Part shown: positions 1 through 9,427 of the stretch, piece after piece
Numbering within the stretch: position 1 is the stretch's first letter
Layout of the letters: each line of letters starts with the position of its first letter
Source of the DNA: Nocardioides faecalis
Lineage (GTDB): Bacteria > Actinomycetota > Actinomycetes > Propionibacteriales > Nocardioidaceae
Direction of reading: 5' to 3'
Length of the DNA stretch: 64,000 nt
Assembly (NCBI RefSeq): GCF_018388425.1
Contig: NZ_CP074406.1
Coordinates: 2,294,001-2,358,000 of the forward strand
Position numbers and translations under genes: made by a program
The notes under the pieces: model-generated
Database searches by the model: none
Told to the model about the DNA's origin: nothing
The model's input: the letters and a program-made list of their open reading frames with translations, nothing else

Positions 1-2362
1 GGCGCGCGGCCACCTCCTCGGCGATGACGTCGAGCTCGACGCCGCCCAGCTTGGAGGTCGTGCCGGTGAAGTACTTGTCCACCACCGACTGCGACAGGCC
101 GATGCACTCGAAGATCTGCGCACCCGTGTACGACGCCACGGTGCTCACGCCGATCTTCGACATCACCTTCACGACGCCCTTGCCGAGCGCCTTGATCAGG
201 TTCTTCACCGCGGCCTCGGCGTCGGCCTTGACGTAGTAGCCCTCGCGGGCGAGGTCCTCGACGGTCTCCATCGCCAGGTACGGGTTGACCGCAGCGGCGC
301 CGTAGCCGACGAGCAGCGCCACGTGGTGCACCTCGCGGACGTCGCCGGCCTCGACCAGCAGGCCGACCTGGGTGCGGGTCTTCTCCCGGACCAGGTGGTG
401 GTGCACCGCCGCGGTGAGCAGCAGCGACGGGATCGGGGCGAGCTCGGCGGTGGAGTGCCGGTCCGAGAGCACGATGATCCGGGCTCCGCCGGCGATCGCC
501 TCGGAGACCTCGGCGCAGATCTCGTCGATCCGCGCGGCCATCGCCGCACCGCCGCCGCTGACCGGGTAGAGGCCGCGGGAGACGTGCGTGACGAAGCCGG
601 GGTGGTCGCCGTCGCGGTTGATGTGCCGGATCTTGGCCAGGTCGTCGTTGGAGATGACCGGGAAGGGCAGCACGATCTGGCGGCACGAGGACGGCGAGGG
701 CTCGAGCAGGTTGGACTCCGGCCCGATGCTGCCGTACAGCGAGGTGACGAGCTCCTCGCGGATGGCGTCCAGCGGCGGGTTGGTGACCTGCGCGAACAGC
801 TGGCTGAAGTAGTCGAAGATCAGCCGCGGCTTCTCGCTCAGCGCCGCGATCGGGGAGTCGGTCCCCATCGAGCCGAGCGGCTCTCCCCCGGTGTTCGCCA
901 TCGGGGTGAGGATGACCCGCAGCTCCTCCTCGGTGTAGCCGAAGATCTGCTGGCGGCGGGTGACCGAGGCGTGGGTGTGCACGATGTGCTCACGCTCGGG
1001 GATCTGGTCCAGCTCGATGAGACCGGCGTGCAGCCACTCGCCGTACGGGTGCTCGGCGGCGAGCTGCTCCTTGATCTCCTCGTCCTCGATGATCCGGTGC
1101 TCGGCGGTGTCGACGAGGAACATCCGGCCCGGCTGCAGGCGGCCCTTGCGGACCACCTTCGCGGGGTCGATGTCGTGCAGCACGCCGGCCTCGGAGGCGA
1201 GGACGACCAGGCCGTCGTCGGTGATCCAGAAGCGCGAGGGACGCAGGCCGTTGCGGTCCAGGACCGCGCCGATCTGGGTGCCGTCGGTGAAGACCACCGA
1301 GGCGGGGCCGTCCCACGGCTCCATCATCGTGGAGTGGAAGCGGTAGAAGTCGCGCCGCTGCTCCGACATCTCGGTGTGGTTCTCCCACGCCTCCGGGATC
1401 ATCATCAGCACGGCGTGGGGCAGGCTGCGCCCGCCCATGTGCAGCAGCTCGAGCACCTCGTCGAACGACGCGGAGTCGGAGGCGCCCGGGGTGCAGATCG
1501 GGAAGAGCCGCTCGAGGTCGCCGGGGATCGCCGACGAGTCGAGCAGCGCCTCGCGGGCCCGCATCCAGTTCCGGTTGCCCATGACGGTGTTGATCTCACC
1601 GTTGTGCGCGATGAACCGGAACGGGTGCGACAGCGGCCAGCTCGGGAAGGTGTTGGTGGAGAAGCGCGAGTGCACCACACCGATCGCCGACGCCATCCGC
1701 TCGTCGCGGAGGTCCGGGAAGAAGTTGTCGAGCTGATCGGTGGTCAGCATGCCCTTGTAGGCGAGCGTGCGGGAGGAGAGCGACGGGAAGTAGACGTCGG
1801 TCTCCCGCTCGGCGCGCTTGCGCAGGCAGAAGGCGAGCCGCTCGAGGTCCATGCCGGTCAGCGGGTCCGCGTCGGGCGAGCCGAAGGGGCTGGCCTGGAC
1901 GAAGAGCTGGCTGAACATGGGCATGACGCTGAGCGCCATGGTGCCGAGGATGTCCGGGTTGACCGGGACGTCGCGCCAGCCGAGGACCGTGAGGCCCTCC
2001 TCGACCGCGATCTCCTCGATGCGGTGGCGGGTCTTGGCGACCTCGTCGACGTCACCGGGCAGGAACGCCGTGCCGACGGCGTAGGTGCCGGCGGCCGGCA
2101 GCGTGATGCCCTCGTCCGCGGCCACGGCGCGCAGGAACGCGTCGGGGACCTGGAGGAGGATGCCGGCACCGTCACCGGAGTTGGGCTCGGCACCTGCGGC
2201 ACCACGGTGGTCCAGGTTGCGGAGAGCCGTGAGGGCCTTCACCACGATGTCGTGGCTGGCCTGGCCGGTGAGCGTCGCGACGAAGGCGACGCCACAGGCG
2301 TCATGTTCGTGACGCGGGTCGTAAAGACCCTCCGGCGGCGGGAACGCGTGCGTGTAGGGCAC
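1..2362 (-). CDS. gltB: Glutamate synthase large subunit, N-terminal part (cut by window edge)
   Basis: About 787 residues of a protein normally near 1500 long are visible; the FMN/Fe-S synthase half lies outside the window. The large subunit hydrolyses glutamine and transfers ammonia to 2-oxoglutarate to give glutamate. The class II amidotransferase domain is clear: the N-terminal Cys (C23, in DACGVAF) that becomes the nucleophile after propeptide removal, then [16 protein letters not shown] and the HNGEIN motif. The central domain follows. I chose the GTG at 2362 because it places Cys23 correctly and a GGGAGA ribosome site lies 6 nt upstream. The small subunit gene would be expected beyond position 1, which is inference. 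Confidence 0.97.
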   Translation of the reverse strand, partial: MPYTHAFPPPEGLYDPRHEHDACGVAFVATLTGQASHDIVVKALTALRNLDHRGAAGAEPNSGDGAGILLQVPDAFLRAVAADEGITLPAAGTYAVGTAFLPGDVDEVAKTRHRIEEIAVEEGLTVLGWRDVPVNPDILGTMALSVMPMFSQLFVQASPFGSPDADPLTGMDLERLAFCLRKRAERETDVYFPSLSSRTLAYKGMLTTDQLDNFFPDLRDERMASAIGVVHSRFSTNTFPSWPLSHPFRFIAHNGEINTVMGNRNWMRAREALLDSSAIPGDLERLFPICTPGASDSASFDEVLELLHMGGRSLPHAVLMMIPEAWENHTEMSEQRRDFYRFHSTMMEPWDGPASVVFTDGTQIGAVLDRNGLRPSRFWITDDGLVVLASEAGVLHDIDPAKVVRKGRLQPGRMFLVDTAEHRIIEDEEIKEQLAAEHPYGEWLHAGLIELDQIPEREHIVHTHASVTRRQQIFGYTEEELRVILTPMANTGGEPLGSMGTDSPIAALSEKPRLIFDYFSQLFAQVTNPPLDAIREELVTSLYGSIGPESNLLEPSPSSCRQIVLPFPVISNDDLAKIRHINRDGDHPGFVTHVSRGLYPVSGGGAAMAARIDEICAEVSEAIAGGARIIVLSDRHSTAELAPIPSLLLTAAVHHHLVREKTRTQVGLLVEAGDVREVHHVALLVGYGAAAVNPYLAMETVEDLAREGYYVKADAEAAVKNLIKALGKGVVKVMSKIGVSTVASYTGAQIFECIGLSQSVVDKYFTGTTSKLGGVELDVIAEEVAAR

Positions 2363-2435
2363 CAGGGTTCTCCCGTCGACTACGTCTGCCGTCCGGAGCC
2401 CAATGCTCGGCCCGGCAGAAGGTGGGGCGCAAGGG

Positions 2436-2464
2436 ACAGCACTGGCCCACGCGGCGGAGGTCAA
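2436..2464 (-). promoter_or_regulatory. Candidate promoter for gltB
   Basis: On the minus strand a TTGACC (2459-2464) is followed after exactly 17 nt by TGCTGT (2436-2441), which resembles a housekeeping sigma promoter. Transcription would start near 2429 and leave a leader of about 67 nt. The -10 match is weak, so this is a candidate only. The rest of the 2363-2593 gap holds the hairpin downstream of lgt and nothing else I recognise. Confidence 0.35.
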
Positions 2465-2541
2465 AGATTACCACCGTGTGACGTGATCTCTTTCCACCGG
2501 GCATACCGGTGGGATGCCGGGGTAGCCCACCGCTCCCCGCG

Positions 2542-2579
2542 CCGGCTCGTCGCCGGCCCCGACCCCGGCGACGAGCCGG
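2542..2579 (-). terminator. Hairpin terminator downstream of lgt
   Basis: A perfect 15-bp inverted repeat (2542-2556 with 2565-2579) encloses an 8-nt loop, 14 nt past the lgt stop codon. There is no clear T-run, as is common for terminators in high-G+C actinobacteria. It would end the trpC-trpB-trpA-sco1-lgt transcript before gltB. Confidence 0.7.
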
Positions 2580-2593
2580 GTCGCGGTCGTGGC

Positions 2594-3649
2594 TCAGGAG
2601 TCCTCGGACTCCGCAGTGCCGCTGTCAGCCGGGTCGCCGTCACGGCGCTCGGAGGCGCGCCCCACAGCGCCGTCGGCCACGGTGTCGTCGCCCACGGTCT
2701 CCTCGGCGCCGGTCTCCTCGGCGCCGGTCTCCTCGACGCCGGTCTCCTCGGCCACCGGCCCGCGACCCTCGACGTACACCTCGGTCTCGCGGCCCGGGGC
2801 GCGGCGTGCGGACCAGACGAAGTAGGCCGCGGCGAGCACGAACAGCACGATCGAGGTCCACACATTGAACCGCAGGCCCCAGACGTCGTCGAGCTGCACG
2901 TCGTCGATGCGCAGGTACTCGATCCAGCCGCGGCCCAGGGTGTAGGCCATCACGTAGACCGCGACCACCCGGCCGTGGCCGAGGCGGAACCGGCGGTCGA
3001 GCCAGATGATCAGCGCGAAGGCGGCCAGGTTCCACAGGCACTCGTAGAGGAACGTGGGGTGGAAGGTGGCGACGTCGGTGAGCTGCTGGTTGTTGTCGTA
3101 GAGCTGCTGCTCGTAGGCGCCGGTGTAGTGCTGCCGGTCGATCTCGAGTGCCCACGGCAGGTCGGTCGGCCTGCCGTAGAGCTCCTGGTTGAACCAGTTG
3201 CCCCACCGGCCGATGGCCTGGCCGACCAGCACGCCGGGCGCGAGCGCGTCGAGCAGCGGCGCGACCCGGATGCCCTTGCGCCGGGCACCGATCCAGGCGC
3301 CGACCGCGCCCAGCGCGATGCCGCCCCACACGCCGAGGCCGCCCTGCCAGATGTAGAGCACGGAGACCGGGTCTCCGCCCTCGCCGAAGTAGCCTCGCCA
3401 GTCGGTGGCCACGTGGTAGAGCCGGGCGCCGACGATGCCGAAGGGCACCGCCCACACCGCGATGTCCTGCACGTCCCCGAAGGTGCCGCCGCGCGACTGC
3501 CAGCGCCGCTCGCCGATCCAGATCGCGGCGACGATGCCGGCGATGATGCACAGCGCGTAGCCGCGCAGCGGGAACGGCCCGAGGTGCCACACCCCGGTGT
3601 CGGGGCTCGGGATGGTCGCGGCGATCAGTTGCGGCAGCACGGGCAGCAC
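2594..3649 (-). CDS. lgt: Prolipoprotein diacylglyceryl transferase
   Basis: Transfers diacylglycerol from phosphatidylglycerol to the lipobox cysteine of exported prolipoproteins, in the cytoplasmic membrane. The 351-aa protein has about seven membrane segments and the Lgt signature GRWGNWFNQE, with further conserved patches around GARLYHV and the GRGWIEYLR segment. The last 60 residues form a hydrophilic acidic tail rich in EETGA repeats, which is not part of the catalytic fold. It starts with GTG 4 nt after the sco1 stop, so it is probably co-translated; a second GTG at 3640 is also possible. Neighbouring sco1 encodes a lipoprotein that would be a substrate. Confidence 0.96.
   Translation of the reverse strand: MLPVLPQLIAATIPSPDTGVWHLGPFPLRGYALCIIAGIVAAIWIGERRWQSRGGTFGDVQDIAVWAVPFGIVGARLYHVATDWRGYFGEGGDPVSVLYIWQGGLGVWGGIALGAVGAWIGARRKGIRVAPLLDALAPGVLVGQAIGRWGNWFNQELYGRPTDLPWALEIDRQHYTGAYEQQLYDNNQQLTDVATFHPTFLYECLWNLAAFALIIWLDRRFRLGHGRVVAVYVMAYTLGRGWIEYLRIDDVQLDDVWGLRFNVWTSIVLFVLAAAYFVWSARRAPGRETEVYVEGRGPVAEETGVEETGAEETGAEETVGDDTVADGAVGRASERRDGDPADSGTAESEDS
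2696..2755. repeat. Four 15-bp tandem repeats in the lgt tail
   Basis: Four near-identical copies of GGTCTCCTCGGCGCC (plus-strand view) lie head to tail; the third and fourth have one and a few changes. They are in frame and encode the repeated EETGA-type acidic units of the Lgt C-terminus, so copy-number change would lengthen or shorten the tail without a frameshift. Confidence 0.9.
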
Positions 3650-3653
3650 GGGC

Positions 3654-4277
3654 TCAGTCCTCGTCGGTCAGCAGCTGGGAGATGTCGGAGGCGAACTCGG
3701 TGCTCGACGTCTCCTGGTTCCACAGCGCCACCGCCTCGTCGTTCTCGTCGATGGCCAGGGTGAAGGTGGAGTGCCCGCCGAGGTCGTAGCCCCCGGTGGG
3801 CAGCTTCTTGCCGTCGTTGACGTAGACCGCCAGCGGGTCGCCGACCTCGATGATCGTGTCGAGGTCGCCGGTGAGCCCGATGAAGGACTTGTCGAACTGG
3901 TCCAGGTAGGAGCGCATGGCGGCCTCGTCGTCGCGGGCCGGGTCGGTGGTCACCATCACCACGTCGACCTGCGTGCGCTGCTCGGGCTCGAGCCGGTTCA
4001 TCGCGGCCGCGATGTTGTTCATCACCAGCGGACAGTAGTCCGGGCAGTGGGTGTAGCCGAAGAACACCAGGGTGAGCGGCCGGTCGGTGTCGGCCGCCAG
4101 GGAGTACGGCGCCCCGGCGGTGTCGGTGAGCGCGATGTCGGGAGCGGTGTAGGGGTTCGTCAGCCGGTTTCCGGAGAACTCCTCGGGGTCGCTGCCGCCG
4201 CCGCACCCGGCGAGCAGCAGCGCGAGGGCGAGCAGCGGGGCGAACAGGCGCAGGACGGGGCGTCCTCGACTAGGCAT
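3654..4277 (-). CDS. SCO1/SenC family copper-binding lipoprotein
   Basis: A 207-aa thioredoxin-fold protein of the SCO1/SenC family, whose members deliver copper to cytochrome c oxidase or act in thiol redox control outside the membrane. A signal peptide ends in the lipobox LLAGC (C25). The copper site is visible as CxxxC (C78 and C82 in THCPDYC) plus the distal His in GGHSTF (H169). I start at the ATG at 4277, which gives a normal signal peptide and overlaps the trpA stop by 8 nt. The link to trp genes is positional; co-transcription with lgt fits, as Lgt would modify it. Confidence 0.9.
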   Translation of the reverse strand: MPSRGRPVLRLFAPLLALALLLAGCGGGSDPEEFSGNRLTNPYTAPDIALTDTAGAPYSLAADTDRPLTLVFFGYTHCPDYCPLVMNNIAAAMNRLEPEQRTQVDVVMVTTDPARDDEAAMRSYLDQFDKSFIGLTGDLDTIIEVGDPLAVYVNDGKKLPTGGYDLGGHSTFTLAIDENDEAVALWNQETSSTEFASDISQLLTDED

Positions 4278-5081
4278 GCACGCCCCCGGCCACGCCGCGG
4301 GCCAGGTCCTCGGTGAGCGCCCGCAGGTCACGAAGCCCTGCGGACAGGTCGCCGGGGTGGTCCAGCAGCGTGCGGACGAAGGCGGAGCCGACGATCACGC
4401 CGTCGGCGAAGCCGGCGACCTCGGCGGCCTGGGCGCCGTTGCTGACGCCGAGCCCGACGCCGACGGGCAGGGTGGTGGTGGCCTTGGTGCGCGCGACCAG
4501 CGGGCCGGCCAGGTCGCTGGTGGCCGCGCGGGCGCCGGTCACGCCCATCACGGCGGTGGCGTAGACGAAGCCGCGGCTGGCGGCGGTCGTCAGCGCGATC
4601 CGCTCGTCGGTCGACGACGGCGCCACCAGGAACACCTTGTCGAGGTCGCGCTCGTCGGCCGCGGCGATCCACTCCGGAGCGAAGTCCGGGGTCAGGTCGG
4701 GAGTGATCAGCCCCGCGCCGCCGGCGTTGAGCAGGTCGGTGGCGAAGCGCTCCACGCCGTACCGCTCGACGGGGTTCCAGTAGGTCATCACCAGCGTCGG
4801 GGTGCCGGTGGCGGCGACCGCCTCGACGACACGGAGCACGTCGGCGGTGCGGATCCCCTGCTCGAGCGCCTGCTGGGCGGCGGCCTGGATGGTGGGGCCG
4901 TCCATCACCGGGTCGCTGTAGGGCAGCCCGATCTCGATGACGTCACAGCCGGCCTCGACCATCGTCTTGAGCGCGGCGATGCTGCCCTCGACGTCGGGGA
5001 AGCCGGCGGGCAGGTAGCCGACGAGGGCGGCGCGGTCCTCCGCGCGGGCCTTCTCGAAGGCCACGCTGGTGCTGGTGCTGC

Positions 5082-5085
<4 letters not shown>
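4270..5085 (-). CDS. trpA: Tryptophan synthase alpha subunit
   Basis: Cleaves indole-3-glycerol phosphate to indole and glyceraldehyde 3-phosphate in the alpha2-beta2 complex. The TIM-barrel protein of 271 aa shows the two catalytic acids, E51 in [11 protein letters not shown] and D62 in VMDGP, and the phosphate-binding GVGLGVSN and DGVIVGSA loops. The GTG start at 5085 overlaps the trpB stop by 4 nt (GTGA), the usual sign of translational coupling, which suits an equimolar complex. Confidence 0.97.
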
Positions 5086-6304
<1,219 letters not shown>

Positions 6305-6308
<4 letters not shown>

Positions 6309-7111
6309 CGGGTCAGTCCTGTCATGGCGGCGACCGCGTCGCGCGGTGCGCCCTGCTTCACCAGCGCCTCACCGACGAGCACCGCGCGGGCGCCCTCGTC
6401 GACGAAGCGCTGCACGTCGGTGGGACCGGCGATCCCGGACTCGGCGACCAGCACCCGGTCGGCGGGCACCAGCGGCGCGAGCCGGCCGAACGTGTCGGGG
6501 TCGACGGCGAGGGTCTTGAGGTTGCGGGCGTTGACACCGATCAGCTCGGCGCCGAGCTCGACGGCGCGTTCGGTCTCGGCCTCGTCGTGCACCTCGACCA
6601 GCACGGTCAACCCGAGCTCGCGGGCGTAGTCGTGCAGCCGGTCGAGCAGGTCGCCGGGCAGCGAGGCGACGATCAGCAGCGCGAGGTCGGCGCCGGCGGC
6701 GCGGGCCTCGAGCAGCTGGTAGCGGGTGACGATGAAGTCCTTGCGCAGCAGCGGCACGTCGACAGCGGCGCGTACCGCGCGGAGGTCCTCCAGGCTGCCC
6801 GAGAACCGGCGCTGCTCGGTGAGCACGCTGATCGCGGCGGCACCGCCGGCGGCGTACTCGCGCGCGAGCGCGGCGGGGTCGGGGATGTCGGCGAGCTCAC
6901 CCTTGCTGGGGCTCTTGCGCTTGACCTCGGCGATCACGCTGGAGGCGGCGTCGCGGAAGTGCGGCATCGGGTCCCGCGGGGCGTCGACGTCGGCGAGGGC
7001 GGCGCGCAGGTCCGCCTCCGAGGTCGCGGCGCGGCGGACATCGAGGTCCTCGAGGACTCCGGCGACGATCTCGTCGAGCACCGTGGGCTGAGAGGCCGGT
7101 GGGGCCGACAT
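6305..7111 (-). CDS. trpC: Indole-3-glycerol phosphate synthase
   Basis: Closes the indole ring from CdRP in tryptophan synthesis. The 268-aa TIM barrel has the catalytic Lys motif [10 protein letters not shown], the RKDFI motif, and the C-terminal AESGI and VGEALV phosphate-binding loops. A GGAGG ribosome site lies 6 nt before the ATG. It is first in the operon trpC-trpB-trpA-sco1-lgt. trpE, trpG, trpD and trpF are not adjacent, so anthranilate steps must be encoded elsewhere and the TrpF step may be done by the hisA product (PriA) at 20.7 kb. Confidence 0.97.
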
Positions 7112-7170
7112 TGTGCGCCTCCGTAGATCTGCTTCGATTCCTCACCGACTCTCGACGAGGAGCACGTCGA

Positions 7171-7200
7171 GTGTGGCACGAGGCCATTAGGGTTCCACAC
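7171..7200. promoter_or_regulatory. Divergent promoter region with GTGTGG/CCACAC dyad
   Basis: Between trpC and the DUF4190 gene a 6-bp dyad (GTGTGG 7171-7176, CCACAC 7195-7200) flanks overlapping candidate -10 elements: TAGGGT on plus (7188-7193) and TAATGG on minus (7184-7189). A small stem (7215-7220 with 7225-7230) follows in the DUF4190 leader. No Trp-rich leader peptide is visible. The regulatory role is inference. Confidence 0.35.
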
Positions 7201-7246
7201 ACAGCCCGGCTCCCGGTCGGGCCTCCGACCAGTGAAAGGCAGACCT

Positions 7247-7621
7247 TTGAGCTACAACGAGCCGCCGAACTACGGAACGCCTCCCCCGCCGCCGCCCGGT
7301 GGCGGCTACGGCGGTCCCGAGCAGCCCTATGGCCAGCAGCCCGGCTACGGCGGTCAGCCCCAGCAGACGTCCGTGCTGGCGATCATCTCGCTGGTCACCG
7401 GCATCCTCGGCCTGCTCTGCTGCGGGTCGTTCGTCTTCAGCGTCGCCGCGCTCATCCTCGGGTTCCTCGGCAAGAAGGAGATCGACGAGGGTCACAAGAC
7501 CGGCAAGGGCATGGCCCTGGCCGGTCTGATCCTCGGTGCCATCGGTGTGGTCCTGAGCCTCATCTGGATCATCCTCGTGTTCGCCGACGCCGTCTCGTTC
7601 AACGCCTACAGCGACCTCTGA
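7247..7621 (+). CDS. DUF4190 small membrane protein with Pro/Gly/Tyr-rich N-terminus
   Basis: A 124-aa protein: residues 1-40 are a disordered proline-glycine-tyrosine-glutamine-rich segment, followed by two membrane helices of the DUF4190 type separated by the KKEIDEGHKTGKG loop that defines the family. The function is unknown. I prefer the TTG at 7247, which has AAAGGC about 7 nt upstream and yields an N-terminus starting with MSYNEPP; an in-frame GTG at 7232 is the alternative. It stands alone on the plus strand between the trp operon and the hisI group and ends in a bidirectional terminator. Confidence 0.85.
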   Translation: MSYNEPPNYGTPPPPPPGGGYGGPEQPYGQQPGYGGQPQQTSVLAIISLVTGILGLLCCGSFVFSVAALILGFLGKKEIDEGHKTGKGMALAGLILGAIGVVLSLIWIILVFADAVSFNAYSDL

Positions 7622-7650
7622 GGCTCGGCAGCACCAGCTGCCTGACCTGC

Positions 7651-7710
7651 AACGCACCGCGGCCCCGCGGAGGGACTCCCAGGAGTCCTTCGCGGGGCCG
7701 CGGTGCGTTT
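7651..7710. terminator. Long bidirectional hairpin between convergent genes
   Basis: Arms of 28-29 nt (about 7651-7679 and 7682-7709) pair with a single mismatch and one bulge and leave a loop of about 2 nt; AA precedes and TTT follows the stem. It sits between the stop of the DUF4190 gene on plus and the stop of the DUF2752 gene on minus, so it can terminate both. Confidence 0.85.
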
Positions 7711-7719
7711 GCGGTGCTG

Positions 7720-8157
7720 CTACGGCGCCAGCCAGGCCCCCGCCGGCGTGTTCCGCAGGACGGTGAAGACCACGACCAGGGCGCCGAGCGCGACGGCGGC
7801 GCCGTACTGCCAGCGCTGGGAGAGCTGCCAGTGCCGGCCGGTCCACCGGCTCGCGGACCAGCGCAGCAGCAGCCACACCACCACGGGCACGGCGGCCACG
7901 AGCAGCAGGTTGCTGGAAGCGGCCTCGAGCACGCGGGCGTGGGCGAGGTCGTTGACCGCACGCAGGCCACCGCAGCCGGGACAGTCGATGCCGACCGCGG
8001 CGAGCGGGCACCCGCCCCAGGAGCCCTGCACATGCGGGTCACGCAGGCGCAACGCCAGCACGGCGGCACCGAGACCACCGGCGACGAGCACCGGCGGCAC
8101 CATCCTGCGCCAGCGAGGTTGCTCGCCGACGCGCTCGGAGGGTGCCGTGATGGTCAA
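7720..8157 (-). CDS. DUF2752 membrane protein
   Basis: A 145-aa protein with three predicted membrane segments and the DUF2752 signature CPGCGG in a soluble loop (CPLAAVGIDCPGCGGLRA), which contributes three cysteines. No biochemical role is established for the family. It is the last gene of the minus-strand run that includes hisI and the Trp-associated membrane protein, 4 nt after the HGxxPAAW gene, and it ends just before the bidirectional hairpin. Confidence 0.88.
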   Translation of the reverse strand: MTITAPSERVGEQPRWRRMVPPVLVAGGLGAAVLALRLRDPHVQGSWGGCPLAAVGIDCPGCGGLRAVNDLAHARVLEAASSNLLLVAAVPVVVWLLLRWSASRWTGRHWQLSQRWQYGAAVALGALVVVFTVLRNTPAGAWLAP

Positions 8158-8161
8158 CCGA

Positions 8162-8362
8162 TCAGTGACCCGACTCGTGCAGGCCGACCTTGGCCAGGAT
8201 CAGGAACAGCGGGCCGGCACCGATGGCGACGACCGCGCCCACCCAGAACAGGGTCCAGTTCACCGGGGAGAGGGAGATGCCGATCCCGCCGATCACGAAC
8301 CCCACGAGAGACACCAGGACAGCGGTCCAGGCAGCGGGGGTGTTGCCGTGGTTGTCGGCCAT
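8162..8362 (-). CDS. HGxxPAAW family small membrane protein
   Basis: A 66-aa protein beginning MADNHGNTPAAW, the motif that names this actinobacterial family, followed by two membrane helices. The function is unknown; members typically lie beside tryptophan genes. The ATG at 8362 has GAGGAG 9 nt upstream. Long upstream open frames in this phase are not coding, because the family motif is always at the N-terminus. It follows the Trp-associated membrane gene by 62 nt and precedes DUF2752. Confidence 0.9.
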   Translation of the reverse strand: MADNHGNTPAAWTAVLVSLVGFVIGGIGISLSPVNWTLFWVGAVVAIGAGPLFLILAKVGLHESGH

Positions 8363-8424
8363 GTTGGGGCACTCCTCGTTCGTTTTCCGGGCGGAACGCG
8401 TCGATTCTAGGACCAGCACCGCGC

Positions 8425-9069
8425 TCAGTCGGCGGTCGGGTCGTCCCCGTCGTCCAGGGACTTCCACAGGTCCAGGTTGGACTGGTCCTCCGGGCGGGCC
8501 TGCGAGTGGGGCGTCTCGGCGCCCGGGGCGTCGTACCGGGTGCCCATCTCGGGCCATGAGCGCAGGTTGCGCACCGCGACGACGGCCGCGGCGAGGGCGA
8601 GGAGTCCACCGGCCAGCGTCAGCCACAGCCAGCTGGTGCGCTCCACACTGATCGCGGCACCGTTGAGCCCGAGCCGGACGGCGAGGTCGGCTGCGGCGTC
8701 CTCGTCCTGCAGGAAGCCGCCGGTCACCACGACCGCGACGACCCCGGCCGCGGCCAGCGCCGCGAGCACCGCGACCACCCGGCGGACCACGCCGCGGGTC
8801 ACCAGCAGCACGCCCCAGCAGGCGAGCACCACCAGGGCCAGGGCGCCCGAGAGCGCGAACTGTGCGGAGCGCTCGGCCAGGCCGAGCGGGAGGCCGCCGG
8901 CCGCGGTCAGTGTCTCCTGCGGCACCGCCAGCATCGCGCGGTGCCCGCCGACGGCCGCGGCGCCGCCGCCGGCGAGGCCGGCGAGGACCGCGGGCCCGAA
9001 GGTGCGCCGCGCCCGGCTCACGCGAGGCTCAGCGGGGCTGGTGGTTCGTCCGGCGTCGGGGTCAGGCAC
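8425..9069 (-). CDS. Trp biosynthesis-associated membrane protein (TIGR02234 type)
   Basis: A 214-aa protein with four hydrophobic segments (near residues 25-45, 70-90, 95-115 and 145-165) and a polar C-terminal tail ending in a DDGDD-rich stretch. The architecture and location match the actinobacterial Trp-operon membrane protein that usually sits directly after trpE. The GTG at 9069 overlaps the hisI stop by 8 nt and I prefer it to an upstream in-frame start inside hisI. The biochemical role is unknown. Here trpE itself is missing from the expected position. Confidence 0.8.
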   Translation of the reverse strand: MPDPDAGRTTSPAEPRVSRARRTFGPAVLAGLAGGGAAAVGGHRAMLAVPQETLTAAGGLPLGLAERSAQFALSGALALVVLACWGVLLVTRGVVRRVVAVLAALAAAGVVAVVVTGGFLQDEDAAADLAVRLGLNGAAISVERTSWLWLTLAGGLLALAAAVVAVRNLRSWPEMGTRYDAPGAETPHSQARPEDQSNLDLWKSLDDGDDPTAD

Positions 9070-9427
9070 CGAGGAGGTCCTCGTCGAAGCAGGTGCGGGC
9101 ACCGGTGTGGCAGGCGACGCCGACCTGGTCGACCTTGAGCAGCAGGGTGTCGCCGTCGCAGTCGAGGCGGACCTCCTTGACGTGCTGCGGGTTGCCCGAG
9201 GTCTCCCCCTTCACCCAGTACTCCTGGCGCGAGCGGCTGTAGTAGGTGGCGCGCCCCGTGGTCAGCGTGCGGTGCAGCGCCTCGTCGTCCAGCCACGCCA
9301 GCATCAGCACCTCGCCGGTGTCGTGCTGCTGCACGATCGCGGGCACCAGTCCGTCGGCGGTGCGCTTGAGTCGAGCGGTGATGGCGGGGTCGAGTGCACT
9401 CACGTCCCCCATTATCGGGGTGCTCAC
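9062..9427 (-). CDS. hisI: Phosphoribosyl-AMP cyclohydrolase
   Basis: Opens the adenine ring of PR-AMP in histidine synthesis, a zinc-dependent step. The 121-aa monofunctional protein has the conserved WKGETSGN segment (here [11 protein letters not shown]), the DCDGD metal motif and the C-terminal CHTGARTCF cysteines. The GTG at 9427 overlaps the stop of the upstream ABC gene by 4 nt; an ATG five codons later is also possible. It is separated from the main his operon by 10 kb. Confidence 0.96.
   Translation of the reverse strand: MSTPIMGDVSALDPAITARLKRTADGLVPAIVQQHDTGEVLMLAWLDDEALHRTLTTGRATYYSRSRQEYWVKGETSGNPQHVKEVRLDCDGDTLLLKVDQVGVACHTGARTCFDEDLLGA

Noticed and set aside
323..3763. A 1146-codon plus-strand open frame opposite gltB and lgt, and similar long frames elsewhere
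   Set aside because: High G+C leaves antisense frames open. The products are Arg/Gly/Asp/Val-rich without domains and cover well-supported genes on the other strand.
7112..7200. Possible trp leader peptide upstream of trpC
   Set aside because: The only short frame there has a single Trp codon and runs into trpC in another phase; no attenuator-like stems pair with it.
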